Assembly (NCBI GenBank): GCA_945863875.1 | Contig: CAMBBS010000001.1 | Location: 124,001-188,000, forward strand | DNA: 64,000 nt | Direction of reading: 5' to 3' | Source of the DNA: Desulfopila aestuarii DSM 18488 | GTDB taxonomy: Bacteria > Desulfobacterota > Desulfobulbia > Desulfobulbales > Desulfocapsaceae | In this document: in pieces, positions 18,433 to 26,300 of the stretch | How positions within the stretch are numbered: position 1 is the stretch's first letter | How the letters are laid out: each line of letters starts with the position of its first letter | Made by a program: the position numbers and the translations under genes | Notes under the pieces: generated by a model | The model's input: the letters and a program-made list of their open reading frames with translations, nothing else | What the model was told of the DNA's origin: nothing | The model's database searches: none

Positions 18433-19731
18433 ATGTATTGGCAAAAAGAAGAAGAGTGTCTGCCGCGGGCGGATCTTGCACAACTGCAGCTTCTGCGGTT
18501 GAAAAACACCCTGAAAAGAGTGGCAACCAATGTGCCGTTCTACAGGAACAAATTCAACGAATTACATCTCGATCCTGAGAGGATTACCTCGCTTGACGGG
18601 CTGCGGGACTATCCGTTTACCTTGAAGCAGGATCTGCGCGACAACTACCCCTACGGCCTTTTTGCCGTTCCGCTGCGCGATGTCGTCCGTGTCCATTCTT
18701 CTTCCGGCACCACCGGCATGGCCACGGTTGTCGGCTACAGCAAAAACGATATCATAACCTGGTCGGATCTTGTCGCCAGGATTCTCTGTGCTGCCGGTGT
18801 GACCCCCGATGATGTCATCCAGATCGCCTTTGGCTACGGCCTGTTTACCGGTGGTTTTGGCCTGCACTACGGGGCGGAGCGGTTAGGGGCCTCGGTTATC
18901 CCCATTTCCGCCGGCAACACCAAAAGACAAATCCAGATCATGCAGGATTTCAAAACCACCGCGCTTGTCTGTACCCCTTCCTATGCCCTGAAGATGGCCG
19001 ATGTGATGATGGACATGGGTGTTAATCCCAATGGGCTGTCCCTGCGTTATGGCCTGTTCGGCGCCGAGCCCTGGTCCGAGGCCATGCGGCTGGAAATCAA
19101 TGAAAGACTGGGTATCAGGGCCACCGATAATTATGGCCTGTCCGAGGTTATGGGGCCGGGCGTAGCCGGAGAATGTCAGGAATGCAATGGGCTGCACGTC
19201 AATGAGGACCATTTTCTTATTGAGGTGCTGCATCCCGAGACCCTCGAGGAGGTGGCGCCGGGTGAGGTCGGAGAACTGGTCATCACCACCCTGACGAAAG
19301 AAGCCTTTCCGGTTATCCGCTATCGGACCCGGGACCTGACTCGTTTACTCCCGGACCCCTGTCCCTGTGGCCGGACTTCTGTCCGCATGAGCCGGATGAT
19401 GGGGCGGTCGGATGACATGCTGATCATAAAAGGCGTCAATGTTTTTCCAACCCAGATTGAATCGGTTCTTTTTGAAATTGAAGGAACCGAGCCGCACTAT
19501 CGCCTGATTGTCGAACGGGAAAATAATGAGGACAAAATGACCGTGATGGTCGAGGTTGTCGAATCGATTTTCTTCGACGAAATGAAAAAACAGCGGGCCC
19601 TGGTCGAGACCATCAAAAAACGCCTCGCCTCTGAACTGGGTATCAGCGTACAGATCAAGCTGGTGGAAGAGCGATCCCTTGAGCGTTTTAACGGCAAGGG
19701 GACAAGGGTAATAGATAAGCGTCAATTATAA
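18433..19731 (+). CDS. paaK: Phenylacetate-CoA ligase, copy 2
   Basis: 432 residues, parallel to copy 1 from the MYWQKEEE start to the [13 protein letters not shown] end. It has the [17 protein letters not shown]-loop (Lys of copy 1's GTTGK replaced by Met), a [14 protein letters not shown] segment, and the [14 protein letters not shown]-terminal domain. The P-loop change from GTTGK to GTTGM may alter pyrophosphate handling or specificity, though this position varies in the PaaK family. No good Shine-Dalgarno sequence precedes the ATG. Two paralogues in one operon suggest different aryl-acid preferences. Confidence 0.94.
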   Translation: MYWQKEEECLPRADLAQLQLLRLKNTLKRVATNVPFYRNKFNELHLDPERITSLDGLRDYPFTLKQDLRDNYPYGLFAVPLRDVVRVHSSSGTTGMATVVGYSKNDIITWSDLVARILCAAGVTPDDVIQIAFGYGLFTGGFGLHYGAERLGASVIPISAGNTKRQIQIMQDFKTTALVCTPSYALKMADVMMDMGVNPNGLSLRYGLFGAEPWSEAMRLEINERLGIRATDNYGLSEVMGPGVAGECQECNGLHVNEDHFLIEVLHPETLEEVAPGEVGELVITTLTKEAFPVIRYRTRDLTRLLPDPCPCGRTSVRMSRMMGRSDDMLIIKGVNVFPTQIESVLFEIEGTEPHYRLIVERENNEDKMTVMVEVVESIFFDEMKKQRALVETIKKRLASELGISVQIKLVEERSLERFNGKGTRVIDKRQL

Positions 19732-19760
19732 TGTAGCCGGGCAATCAGGGGAGAACGAAC

Positions 19761-20390
19761 TTGGATATTGTGCATGGCTTGCTGGCGCTGACAGTCATCC
19801 ATACGCTGGCGGCGGCATCTCCTGGCCCTGATTTTGTTTTTGTGTCACAGCAGACCCTCGCCCACGGTAAGCGTACCGGGCTGCTCTGCAGCTTAGGGAT
19901 TGCCCTCGGCCTTTCCGTGCATATTGCCTACTCGGCCTTTGGACTGGCCGCGGTCGTTGCTCATTGCTCGGGGTTGCTGTGGTGGGTGAAAATTCTTGGT
20001 GGTAGTTATCTGATTTATCTCGGGACAAAAGGACTGAGGGCAAAGGCATCGCCGGGAAAAAACCTGCCTGGGGTCAAACGTCCGGCGGGATCTCCTCTGC
20101 AGACAATCGCTTCGGGATTTCTCTGCAATGCCCTGAACCCCAAGGCACCTATCTACTTCCTGTCACTCTTTACCCTGGTCCTCTCTCCTGATATGCCGCT
20201 GTATCAGATCGCCATCTTCGGCATCTGGATCATGCTGATTCAGTTATGCTGGTTTTCGCTTGTCGTCCTGGTTCTCTCCATTCCCTCGGTGAACAGCAGG
20301 TTTCAGCGGGCAGGCCACTGGATCGACAGACTGCTCGGCGGCGCCATGGTCCTGCTTGGTATCAAAGTACTGATGAGCAAAGCAAGGTAG
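19761..20390 (+). CDS. LysE/RhtB family amino-acid exporter
   Basis: 209 residues with about six membrane spans and the family start HTLAAASPGPDFVFVSQQTL, in which the ASPGPD motif is diagnostic. Family members export neutral or basic amino acids or homoserine lactones. TTG at 19761 is the start, with GGGGAG at seven bases. It follows the second paaK gene by 29 bases on the same strand, so it may be the last gene of the ior operon, exporting an amino acid linked to the pathway; this is only positional evidence. Confidence 0.9.
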   Translation: MDIVHGLLALTVIHTLAAASPGPDFVFVSQQTLAHGKRTGLLCSLGIALGLSVHIAYSAFGLAAVVAHCSGLLWWVKILGGSYLIYLGTKGLRAKASPGKNLPGVKRPAGSPLQTIASGFLCNALNPKAPIYFLSLFTLVLSPDMPLYQIAIFGIWIMLIQLCWFSLVVLVLSIPSVNSRFQRAGHWIDRLLGGAMVLLGIKVLMSKAR

Positions 20391-20437
20391 TACTCTACTG
20401 CGGTAATGGTTTTCACTGTTTGTTCCTAAGGTCCTGT

Positions 20438-20454
20438 AATAGTAGCTTCTACTA
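20438..20454. repeat. Short hairpin downstream of lysE-like gene
   Basis: AGTAG pairs with CTACT around a short loop at about 20438-20454, within a 200-base gap after the LysE stop. The stem is weak and lacks a T run. It may be nothing more than chance symmetry. Confidence 0.25.
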
Positions 20455-20590
20455 CTGGTAAGCCGTATTTCGTCTATTATTGAAATGCTTTCATTCGTGA
20501 CTTACTATGTCACCTGATGGGTGGTGCGCGAGTTTGACCATCCTCTCCATTCGAGCTTGCCGAGTAGAGACATTTTTTTTTCAGGAGAAG

Positions 20591-21022
20591 ATGGAGGGAG
20601 CTGCCGTGGAAAATTTTCTCAATACCTACAATAAGTTGAATGCGAACAACCTGCAATTACTGGCTGACATCTATACCGAAGATATTTGGTTTCTTGATCC
20701 CGCGCACGAAATCAGGGGCCTGGCACGGCTGACCGGCTACTTTACCACCCTGTACACCAATATCAGCTCCATTCAATTTCAGTTCAACCATCACCTGAGG
20801 GTGGCGGAAGAGGGCTATGTCCAGTGGCAGATGGATTTTCGCCATCCCCGCTTGCAAGGCGGCAGGGACATTGTCGTCGAGGGAGCCAGCTATCTGCGGT
20901 TTCATGAAACGGGCAAGGTCTCTTATCATCGGGATTATTTTGATCTGGGCGCCATGCTTTACGAACAGCTCCCCCTGCTTGGCCGAATCATCATTGCGGT
21001 GAAAAGAAGGCTGGGCCGGTAA
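20591..21022 (+). CDS. SnoaL/NTF2-like domain protein
   Basis: 143 residues from the ATG at 20591 (CAGGAGAAG just upstream); the open frame to 20507 has no ribosome-binding site. The fold signature is FLNTYNKLNANNLQLLADIY followed by EDIWFLDPAHEIRGLARLTGYF and a mixed beta sheet, typical of the SnoaL-like branch of the NTF2 superfamily. In several proteobacteria such a protein is clustered with cyclopropane-fatty-acid synthase and DUF2878 genes, as here. No catalytic residues can be assigned and its role is unknown. Confidence 0.78.
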   Translation: MEGAAVENFLNTYNKLNANNLQLLADIYTEDIWFLDPAHEIRGLARLTGYFTTLYTNISSIQFQFNHHLRVAEEGYVQWQMDFRHPRLQGGRDIVVEGASYLRFHETGKVSYHRDYFDLGAMLYEQLPLLGRIIIAVKRRLGR

Positions 21023-21110
21023 GGTTCACCCGGGCTGAGCTTATTGCCGGCGCGAGAGTGTTTTTTAGTCTTGCTTTTAAGGAGATACACGAAATTTTTC
21101 AGGAGGGGAT

Positions 21111-22370
21111 ATGCATCACGCAACAACGACTGAAAATTATCCACATGCTCAACAGGTCAAACAGGCTTTTTCTCTTGGTAATCAGGTGGCAAAGGCGGTT
21201 GTGCTTCGCTTGTTGCGTGGTATACAATATGGTCAGCTGGTCCTGCAGGACGGGGAAAGCTGTCATTGCTTCGGCAAAGATGAGAGTCTCCAGGCGGTGG
21301 TTACTGTCTGTCATGCGGATTTTTACCAGAAGGTGCTCTTTGGCGGTTCGATAGGCGGGGGCGAGGCATATATCGCCCATCTCTGGGAGGTAGACGACCT
21401 GACCCGGCTGGTGCGGATAATGGTCCTTAATATGGCCCTGCTCGATAAAATGGAGCAGGGCTTCGCCTTTCTGCTTCGTCCTTACCACCTCGTGCAACAC
21501 CTCCTCAGGCGCAACAGCCGGCGACGGGCTAAACGGAATATTTTGTCGCATTATGACCTGGGCGATGAGATGTATCAGTCTTTTCTCGATCCGACGATGA
21601 TGTATTCCTCGGCTATCTATCCAAACGCAGAGAGCAGCCTGGAAGAGGCGGCAGTGCATAAGCTGGAAGTGATCTGTAAAAAAATGAACCTGCAGCCGAC
21701 AGACCGGGTTATAGAAATCGGCTCGGGCTGGGGTGGGTTTGCCATCCATGCCGCGGGGAATTACGGCTGTCACATCACCACAACGACAATATCCGATGCC
21801 CAGTTCAGCGAGGCAGAGAAAAGAATTGCCGCGGCGGGTCTGCGCGATAAGATTACCCTGCTGCGCCAAGACTACCGGGATCTCACCGGCCGGTATGACA
21901 AGCTGGTCAGCATCGAAATGATTGAGGCGGTGGGGCATGAATATCTGCCTGAATTTTTTGCTAAATGCGCCAGCCTTCTGAAAGAAGACGGCCTGATGTT
22001 TCTCCAGGCGATTACAATCAGCGATGACAAATATGCGCAATATGTTCACTCGGTTGATTTTATCCAGCGCTACATTTTCCCCGGAGGCTGCCTCCCGTCA
22101 AAACAGAGAATGCTTGATCTGATCGCGGCGAAAACTGATCTGGTAGCCGACCACCTGGAGGAATATGGTTTTCATTACGCCAGAACCCTGAAAGATTGGC
22201 GGACACGTTTTAACCAGGCCTTTTCCTCCTTGAAAACCCACGGTTACGACGAAACCTTCAGAAGATTGTGGGAATTCTATTTCTGTTATTGTGAAGGTGG
22301 TTTTCTCGAGCAATCGATCAGCGTTGTGCATCTTGTCGCCAGCCGGCCGGAAAAAGCACAGATTCGCTAA
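21111..22370 (+). CDS. cfa: Cyclopropane-fatty-acyl-phospholipid synthase
   Basis: 419 residues. The enzyme transfers a methylene group from S-adenosylmethionine to cis double bonds in membrane phospholipids. The C-terminal methyltransferase carries the SAM motif IEIGSGWGGFAIHAA (about residue 202) and the HYDLGDEMYQSFLDPTMMYS segment (about 145), both typical of CFA synthases. The N-terminal domain is somewhat divergent. AGGAGGGGAT lies before the ATG at 21111. It is followed after four bases by the DUF2878 gene. Longer acyl-chain modification in stress or stationary phase is the usual role. Confidence 0.95.
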   Translation: MHHATTTENYPHAQQVKQAFSLGNQVAKAVVLRLLRGIQYGQLVLQDGESCHCFGKDESLQAVVTVCHADFYQKVLFGGSIGGGEAYIAHLWEVDDLTRLVRIMVLNMALLDKMEQGFAFLLRPYHLVQHLLRRNSRRRAKRNILSHYDLGDEMYQSFLDPTMMYSSAIYPNAESSLEEAAVHKLEVICKKMNLQPTDRVIEIGSGWGGFAIHAAGNYGCHITTTTISDAQFSEAEKRIAAAGLRDKITLLRQDYRDLTGRYDKLVSIEMIEAVGHEYLPEFFAKCASLLKEDGLMFLQAITISDDKYAQYVHSVDFIQRYIFPGGCLPSKQRMLDLIAAKTDLVADHLEEYGFHYARTLKDWRTRFNQAFSSLKTHGYDETFRRLWEFYFCYCEGGFLEQSISVVHLVASRPEKAQIR

Positions 22371-22374
22371 GCTC

Positions 22375-22887
22375 ATGAACATTATCGTTAATGTTGCCAT
22401 ATATCAGGCGGTGTGGTTTCTTTGTGTGCTCGGTGAAACGAGGGGTGCCGGACTGGCGCTGCTGCTGCTTGGTCTGCACCTTTTCCTCTCGCCGGTACCC
22501 ATGTTGGACCTGAAGATGATGGGCCTCCTGCTACTGGCGGGTCTCGGCATCGATGGTATTCTGCACACGCTCGGGTTTTTCTCCTTCAACGCTGCCGCCA
22601 GGCCGATTCCATTCTGGCTGCTGGTTATCTGGCTGGCCCTGGCAATTCTGCCGCATCACAGTCTGGCCTGGTTGAAATCTCGCGTTCTCCTCTCGGCTTT
22701 TCTGGGTGCGCTCGGCGGGCCACTTGCCTACTGGGCCGGAGTTCGGCTGGGGGTGGCATATTTCAACTGGTCCCTTCCGGCCTCACTTGGCCTTCTGGCT
22801 ATAATCTGGGCACTGCTCTGGCCAGCAGTAATGTTCCTGGCCTCTATGGATCATGCCCCGGGGGCGTCAGCCGCTGGAAAAAAATGA
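22375..22887 (+). CDS. DUF2878 family membrane protein
   Basis: About 170 residues with five hydrophobic segments (for example ALLLLGLHLFLSPVPMLDL and LLLAGLGIDGILH). The ATG at 22375 is chosen because it begins the first membrane span four bases after the cfa stop; the frame is open from 22291 inside cfa. DUF2878 proteins are commonly encoded next to cfa in proteobacteria. The function is unknown, but the pairing suggests a role in membrane-lipid handling. Confidence 0.85.
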   Translation: MNIIVNVAIYQAVWFLCVLGETRGAGLALLLLGLHLFLSPVPMLDLKMMGLLLLAGLGIDGILHTLGFFSFNAAARPIPFWLLVIWLALAILPHHSLAWLKSRVLLSAFLGALGGPLAYWAGVRLGVAYFNWSLPASLGLLAIIWALLWPAVMFLASMDHAPGASAAGKK

Positions 22888-22987
22888 TTGGGAGTCCCTG
22901 CTGGTTTCAGTGTGAAAAATGTTCTGAATCGGTTACTTCTGTCCGAGAAACGGATGGAATTCCCGTGCCATAATGAAGGAGGAGCGA

Positions 22988-23356
22988 ATGGTTCAATTTA
23001 TAGATCAGCCGATGGTTATTGAAGCTGTCGACAACAAACCGAAAATAATCGAGGAGTATATTGGAGCGGTAAATTCCGGTACGACAGAACTGAGTATTGC
23101 CCGGATGCGAAGTCCTTCCGGGTGGCTTGAAGCTGGCCAGACGCCTGCGTTTGCCGAATATACCGTTGTGCTGAAAGGTATGTTGCAGGTGTCAACCAGG
23201 AGTCGGGTGTACGAGGTGAAGGCCGGCCAGGCCATTATCACCGCTGCCGGAGAGTGGGTGCGCTACAGTACGCCCTCCGAGGAGGGTGCCGAATATATTG
23301 CGGTATGCCTGCCGGCATTTACCGCTGCGGCGGCGCATAGTGACGAAGAAAGCTAA
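22988..23356 (+). CDS. Cupin-domain protein lacking the histidine ligands
   Basis: 122 residues. ATG 22988 is chosen over 22973 because GGAGGAG lies directly upstream. The core AFAEYTVVLKGMLQV and KAGQAIITAAGEWVRYST matches the two cupin beta-barrel motifs, but the usual metal-binding histidines (HxH...E, H) are absent, so it is more likely a binding or structural cupin than a metal enzyme. It is a single gene between the cfa cluster and the convergent GGCT gene. Confidence 0.72.
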   Translation: MVQFIDQPMVIEAVDNKPKIIEEYIGAVNSGTTELSIARMRSPSGWLEAGQTPAFAEYTVVLKGMLQVSTRSRVYEVKAGQAIITAAGEWVRYSTPSEEGAEYIAVCLPAFTAAAAHSDEES

Positions 23357-23463
23357 TTGTGGTCTGCATAGCAGCGAAAAATTCTTGCAAGAAAGGGAGC
23401 AGAGCCTCGGCCCTTTCACCGGATGGGAGCAAAGGCACCCTGCCCGGCGGTGCTGCGATGCTG

Positions 23464-23889
23464 CTAAGCCTGTTGGAAACCAAAGTAGGTTTTTTCGAAT
23501 TTCTTCTTGCCGAAGGCAAGAAAATAACGGAAATCCCATGCTTCGCCGGTCAATTGATCTCTGTAGCGAGGTTTGATCACATAGGTCATCGCCATTGTTA
23601 TGCCACGCTCTTTGGTCATCACCTCAACTTCCCGTCGCTGATACATTTGCCCCTCAAAGGCATCCAGGCGCTGCAGTGCCTCGGGAGAAAGATTGCCGTA
23701 GAGGACGCCGGTGACCTGGGATTTCGGCTGCTCGACAATGCCTGGATACTCTCGCCCCTGCATCTTTGAGCGGAAAAAGTTGTGCAGGACCGCCTGGCTG
23801 GATTCGACCTGACAACCGGCAACCTTGAACATAATATCACTGCACATCAGTGATCCGTAGGTAAAGAGATTGACCATAGGGTTGTGCAT
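23464..23889 (-). CDS. Gamma-glutamylcyclotransferase-like (AIG2/GGCT fold) protein
   Basis: 141 residues from the ATG at 23889 (MHNPMVNLFTYGSL); the longer open frame lacks family features. The YGSL motif and the downstream LDAFEGQMYQRREV segment, whose glutamate is catalytic in GGCT enzymes, identify the BtrG/GGCT superfamily. Members release 5-oxoproline from gamma-glutamyl compounds or from gamma-glutamylamines. The substrate here is not defined. The start lies 86 bases after the USP stop on the same strand, so the two may be co-transcribed. Confidence 0.85.
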   Translation of the reverse strand: MHNPMVNLFTYGSLMCSDIMFKVAGCQVESSQAVLHNFFRSKMQGREYPGIVEQPKSQVTGVLYGNLSPEALQRLDAFEGQMYQRREVEVMTKERGITMAMTYVIKPRYRDQLTGEAWDFRYFLAFGKKKFEKTYFGFQQA

Positions 23890-23975
23890 TGTTGTAAAAT
23901 GAGCTGGGTACGGACAGGATACGGCCTTGTCGCCAATCGCGCACGCGTTTTCTCCACTTTTTTCTTGCACGCGTT

Positions 23976-24404
23976 TTAAAAGAGCAGCACCGGGCATCTG
24001 ACGTTATGCAGGACGTGGTTGGCCACCGAACCGAACAGGACGTCCCGTATTTCTCCACCGCCTTCATGGCGGCCGATGACGAGCAGTTGAAACTCCTGGA
24101 CATTGGCGGTGTGGGTGATGATGTCTCTTGGTTCGCCGAATTCAAGCATAAGCTCATTGGTGAACCCTGCCTCTTTTAATTTGGCGTCGGTACGCTCGAG
24201 AAGATTTCGGCCTGCCCGGGTGGCGTTTTCCTTCACCATGTCCACCTGGAACTCAGGAATCATTCGATAGGCCAGCTGGGTACTGTTGATCACATAGAGC
24301 AAGGTCAAATGTTTTGCAAAGTGTTCTTTTGATTTAATAATACTGTCAATAGTTTTCTGCGATGTTGGTGAATCGTCGATTGGTACTAATATTTTCGGTA
24401 TCAT
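23976..24404 (-). CDS. Universal stress protein (UspA family)
   Basis: 142 residues, from MIPKILVPIDDSPTSQKT to VRCPVLLF. The UspA fold is clear: KILVPIDDS beta1, LTLLYVIN, FGEPRDIITHTA, and the nucleotide-binding segment IGRHEGG...FGSVANHVL, which fits the G-2x-G-9x-G(S/T) pattern loosely. USPs bind ATP or AMP and help under starvation or respiratory stress. The start follows a GGAGGTGGAC sequence. It lies beside a decayed TRAP transporter, where USP genes are often found as partners (TeaD with TeaABC). Confidence 0.92.
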   Translation of the reverse strand: MIPKILVPIDDSPTSQKTIDSIIKSKEHFAKHLTLLYVINSTQLAYRMIPEFQVDMVKENATRAGRNLLERTDAKLKEAGFTNELMLEFGEPRDIITHTANVQEFQLLVIGRHEGGGEIRDVLFGSVANHVLHNVRCPVLLF

Positions 24405-24491
24405 GTCCACCTCCGGAATATGTTTTGCAAACGGACTGTCTTCACCCACCCCCGATAAACGGAACAATAAATTGAAGCTTCTGTAATTATA

Positions 24492-24852
24492 TCAGCCATA
24501 CACCAAACGTGGAAGTAATAAAACCAGATCCGGCCAGAAGGTCAGCAGAAAAAGAATGGCGATCTGGATTGCCAGAAACGGCAGGACGGCACGGGTTACA
24601 GAAACGATATCGCGATCGACGGTCGCCGCCGCTGTTGCATGCCCATTTTCCTGCAGACGACATCGGCATAGAGACTCGTCGCCGCCATAATGATCACTCC
24701 CGGAATAAAACCGGTGAGAAAAAGCGCCCCAGCTGCTCGTTACTGACCATGGCGTAGAGGATCATGGCGATGGAGAGGGCGATGAACACCGGCACCGTCG
24801 AAGCCAGACCGCCGGGCAAAAGAGCAAAAATGAGGAGGCGCGTGGTATCCAT
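24492..24852 (-). pseudogene. dctM: TRAP transporter large permease (DctM), degraded
   Basis: The minus strand from 24852 encodes MDTTRLLIFALLPGG and PVFIALSIAMILYAM, as in DctM start regions. It then jumps to EQLGRFF, and a T-run shift near 24720 moves the frame so that LTGFIPGVIIMAATSLYAD is encoded. A second shift around 24630 leads to DRDIVSVTRAVLPFL and the usual terminus LTFWPDLVLLLPRLVYG. The total is 120 codons against about 425 in the family, so about 70% of the gene has been lost by internal deletion, plus at least two frameshifts. The three fragments are in the order expected for DctM. Confidence 0.8.
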
Positions 24853-25199
24853 TGCGTGTTGCCCCGGGTAATATCATTTGTTCCGGACCAGTCTTCCCAG
24901 AGTACAATCAGGGTTCGCAGAAACATCATCACACCCATCACCGGCAGCATCTGGGGGAGAGCGTCGATGCGGATGAGAGAGCGGCTTCGAATGGCCGCAA
25001 CACAGCCGATATAGGTTGAGAAACAGATAACCTTGCGTACGGCCTCATCGGACCAGTAGAGACGCAGATCATTGGTCGCTTTACGCCGGATGACGTTCGC
25101 CATGGCAGTGAGGAGGGCAACACAGACCGCAACAAAGAGCGATCCTTCTTCAATGTGCATCAAGGTCTTGTCGATGGATTTAAATATTTTTGTTACCAT
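24762..25199 (-). pseudogene. dctQ: TRAP transporter small permease (DctQ), 3' end lost
   Basis: The frame starts intact at 25199 with MVTKIFKSIDKTLMHIEEG, then gives the usual first membrane span, SDEAVRKVICFSTYIGCVAA and SRSLIRIDALPQMLP. After about residue 110 it reads into the sequence of the degraded dctM in a different frame, so the last membrane span expected in DctQ (normally 160 or so residues) is missing. The start codon and 5' half look undamaged. No DctP substrate-binding gene is present upstream, so the transporter is dead and its substrate unknown. Confidence 0.75.
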
Positions 25200-25516
25200 A
25201 TCCGATCATTAATTTACAACAGCCGGTCAGTCGCAGCTTTGTCTCATAAACCTTCACAAAGTTGGGGGGTTAGTTTGAAAATATTTCCGAGCCTAAACCA
25301 CACAGGTTGGGATTGCAAGCATGATATGGTATTTATCCTGGACGAGCAAAGGAAACGAATTGCCGGTTTATTGCGCCAGTGTGGGCAGGCGGGAAAAAAT
25401 CTTCCGCAGCGCCCCATTGTCGTTTCGTTTTACAATGGACCGCCAGCGCGACAAACAAAGCGGGGTGTCGAAAGACCCCCAGGACGTCATCATTTTTTTC
25501 CCAAGGAGAGAGCATT
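25200..25516. other. Region between the TRAP remnant and the FlK-like gene
   Basis: About 317 bases without a supported gene. Open frames here have no family match and no ribosome-binding site. Since dctQ faces the other way, promoters for it and for the FlK-like gene would lie here, but I could not place them. Confidence 0.4.
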
Positions 25517-25921
25517 ATGGAAAGCGGCGTAAAAAAAGAGGTTGTCTATACCATATTACCGCAGGATTTGGCAAGTGAGGTGGCCGTCGGCGGGGAGGAT
25601 GCATTTCCGGAGGTGCTGGCCACCTCGAGAATGATTGGTCTGATGGAGGTCGCAGCCGCGAGGTTGATGCAGCCGTTACTGAAATCCGGAGAGCTCTCGG
25701 TCGGGGTGGGGGTCGATATCAAACATTTCGCCCCGACCCCGGTGGGAGAAGAGGTGAGGGTTGTCGCAACTTTTCTTGAACTGAATGGTAAATTGTACCT
25801 GTTTGCAGTGGAGGTTTTTGACAGGGCAGGAAAGGTGGCCGCGGGCAGACATACCCGGGCCATTGTCAACAAAGCCAAATTGATGGAGGGAACACAGGCC
25901 CGACTGACCAAGGCCGGGTGA
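25517..25921 (+). CDS. FlK-like acyl-CoA thioesterase (hotdog fold)
   Basis: 134 residues from the ATG at 25517, which follows AAGGAGAG at good spacing. The sequence fits the FlK branch of hotdog thioesterases. Thr36, Glu44 and His70 have exactly the spacing (8 and 26 residues) of the catalytic Thr42/Glu50/His76 of fluoroacetyl-CoA thioesterase FlK, in the contexts ATSRMIGLMEVAAA and GVDIKHFAPTPVG. In most bacteria such proteins are not linked to fluoroacetate and probably hydrolyse other short acyl-CoA esters. Neighbours give no substrate hint. Confidence 0.85.
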   Translation: MESGVKKEVVYTILPQDLASEVAVGGEDAFPEVLATSRMIGLMEVAAARLMQPLLKSGELSVGVGVDIKHFAPTPVGEEVRVVATFLELNGKLYLFAVEVFDRAGKVAAGRHTRAIVNKAKLMEGTQARLTKAG

Positions 25922-26251
25922 GAGGAGCGCTTTGCCTCACAAGACAATTCTCTTCCGGCCCTTTTCCGGGACGGGTCGACCAGGACACTTTCCTGTTGTG
26001 ATATGTGTTTTTATAAGGCCGGGAGAGGTTGTCAAAAATGAGCCGCATGCACATTTTTTTGTTGAAAAAAATAATTTTCCCTGAAGCCCCTGGAATCCGG
26101 TCTCTCTTGGCGAAAGATACCATATGTTGTAGTTTGGTCTTGAGCCCGCCATAAATGTGGGGTATAAGGGCCAATGTAAATATTTCTTATTTCGGCTGAA
26201 AGGGAGGGTGTTCAGGCTCGTTTTTCCACGCTGAATTGAGTACATTTCGCT
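25922..26251. other. Intergenic region upstream of nrdJ
   Basis: About 330 bases before the predicted nrdJ promoter, with no gene. I looked for a cobalamin riboswitch (B12 box GCCACTG) and for NrdR boxes, both common before B12-dependent reductase genes, and saw neither. Several short inverted segments are present but nothing convincing. Confidence 0.45.
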
Positions 26252-26280
26252 TTGACAAGAGACTCCCGCAGGACAATTAT
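26252..26280 (+). promoter_or_regulatory. Probable sigma-70 promoter of nrdJ
   Basis: A perfect -35 TTGACA at 26252-26257 and an AATTAT -10 at 26275-26280 are separated by exactly 17 bases. Transcription would start at about 26287, giving a leader of only about 14 bases before the ATG at 26301, which still includes the GAGGGG ribosome-binding site. Confidence 0.5.
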
Positions 26281-26300
26281 CCAACAGAAAGAGGGGCGGC

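Noticed and set aside
25922-26251. Cobalamin riboswitch before nrdJ
   Set aside because: No B12 box and no suitable conserved stems were seen.
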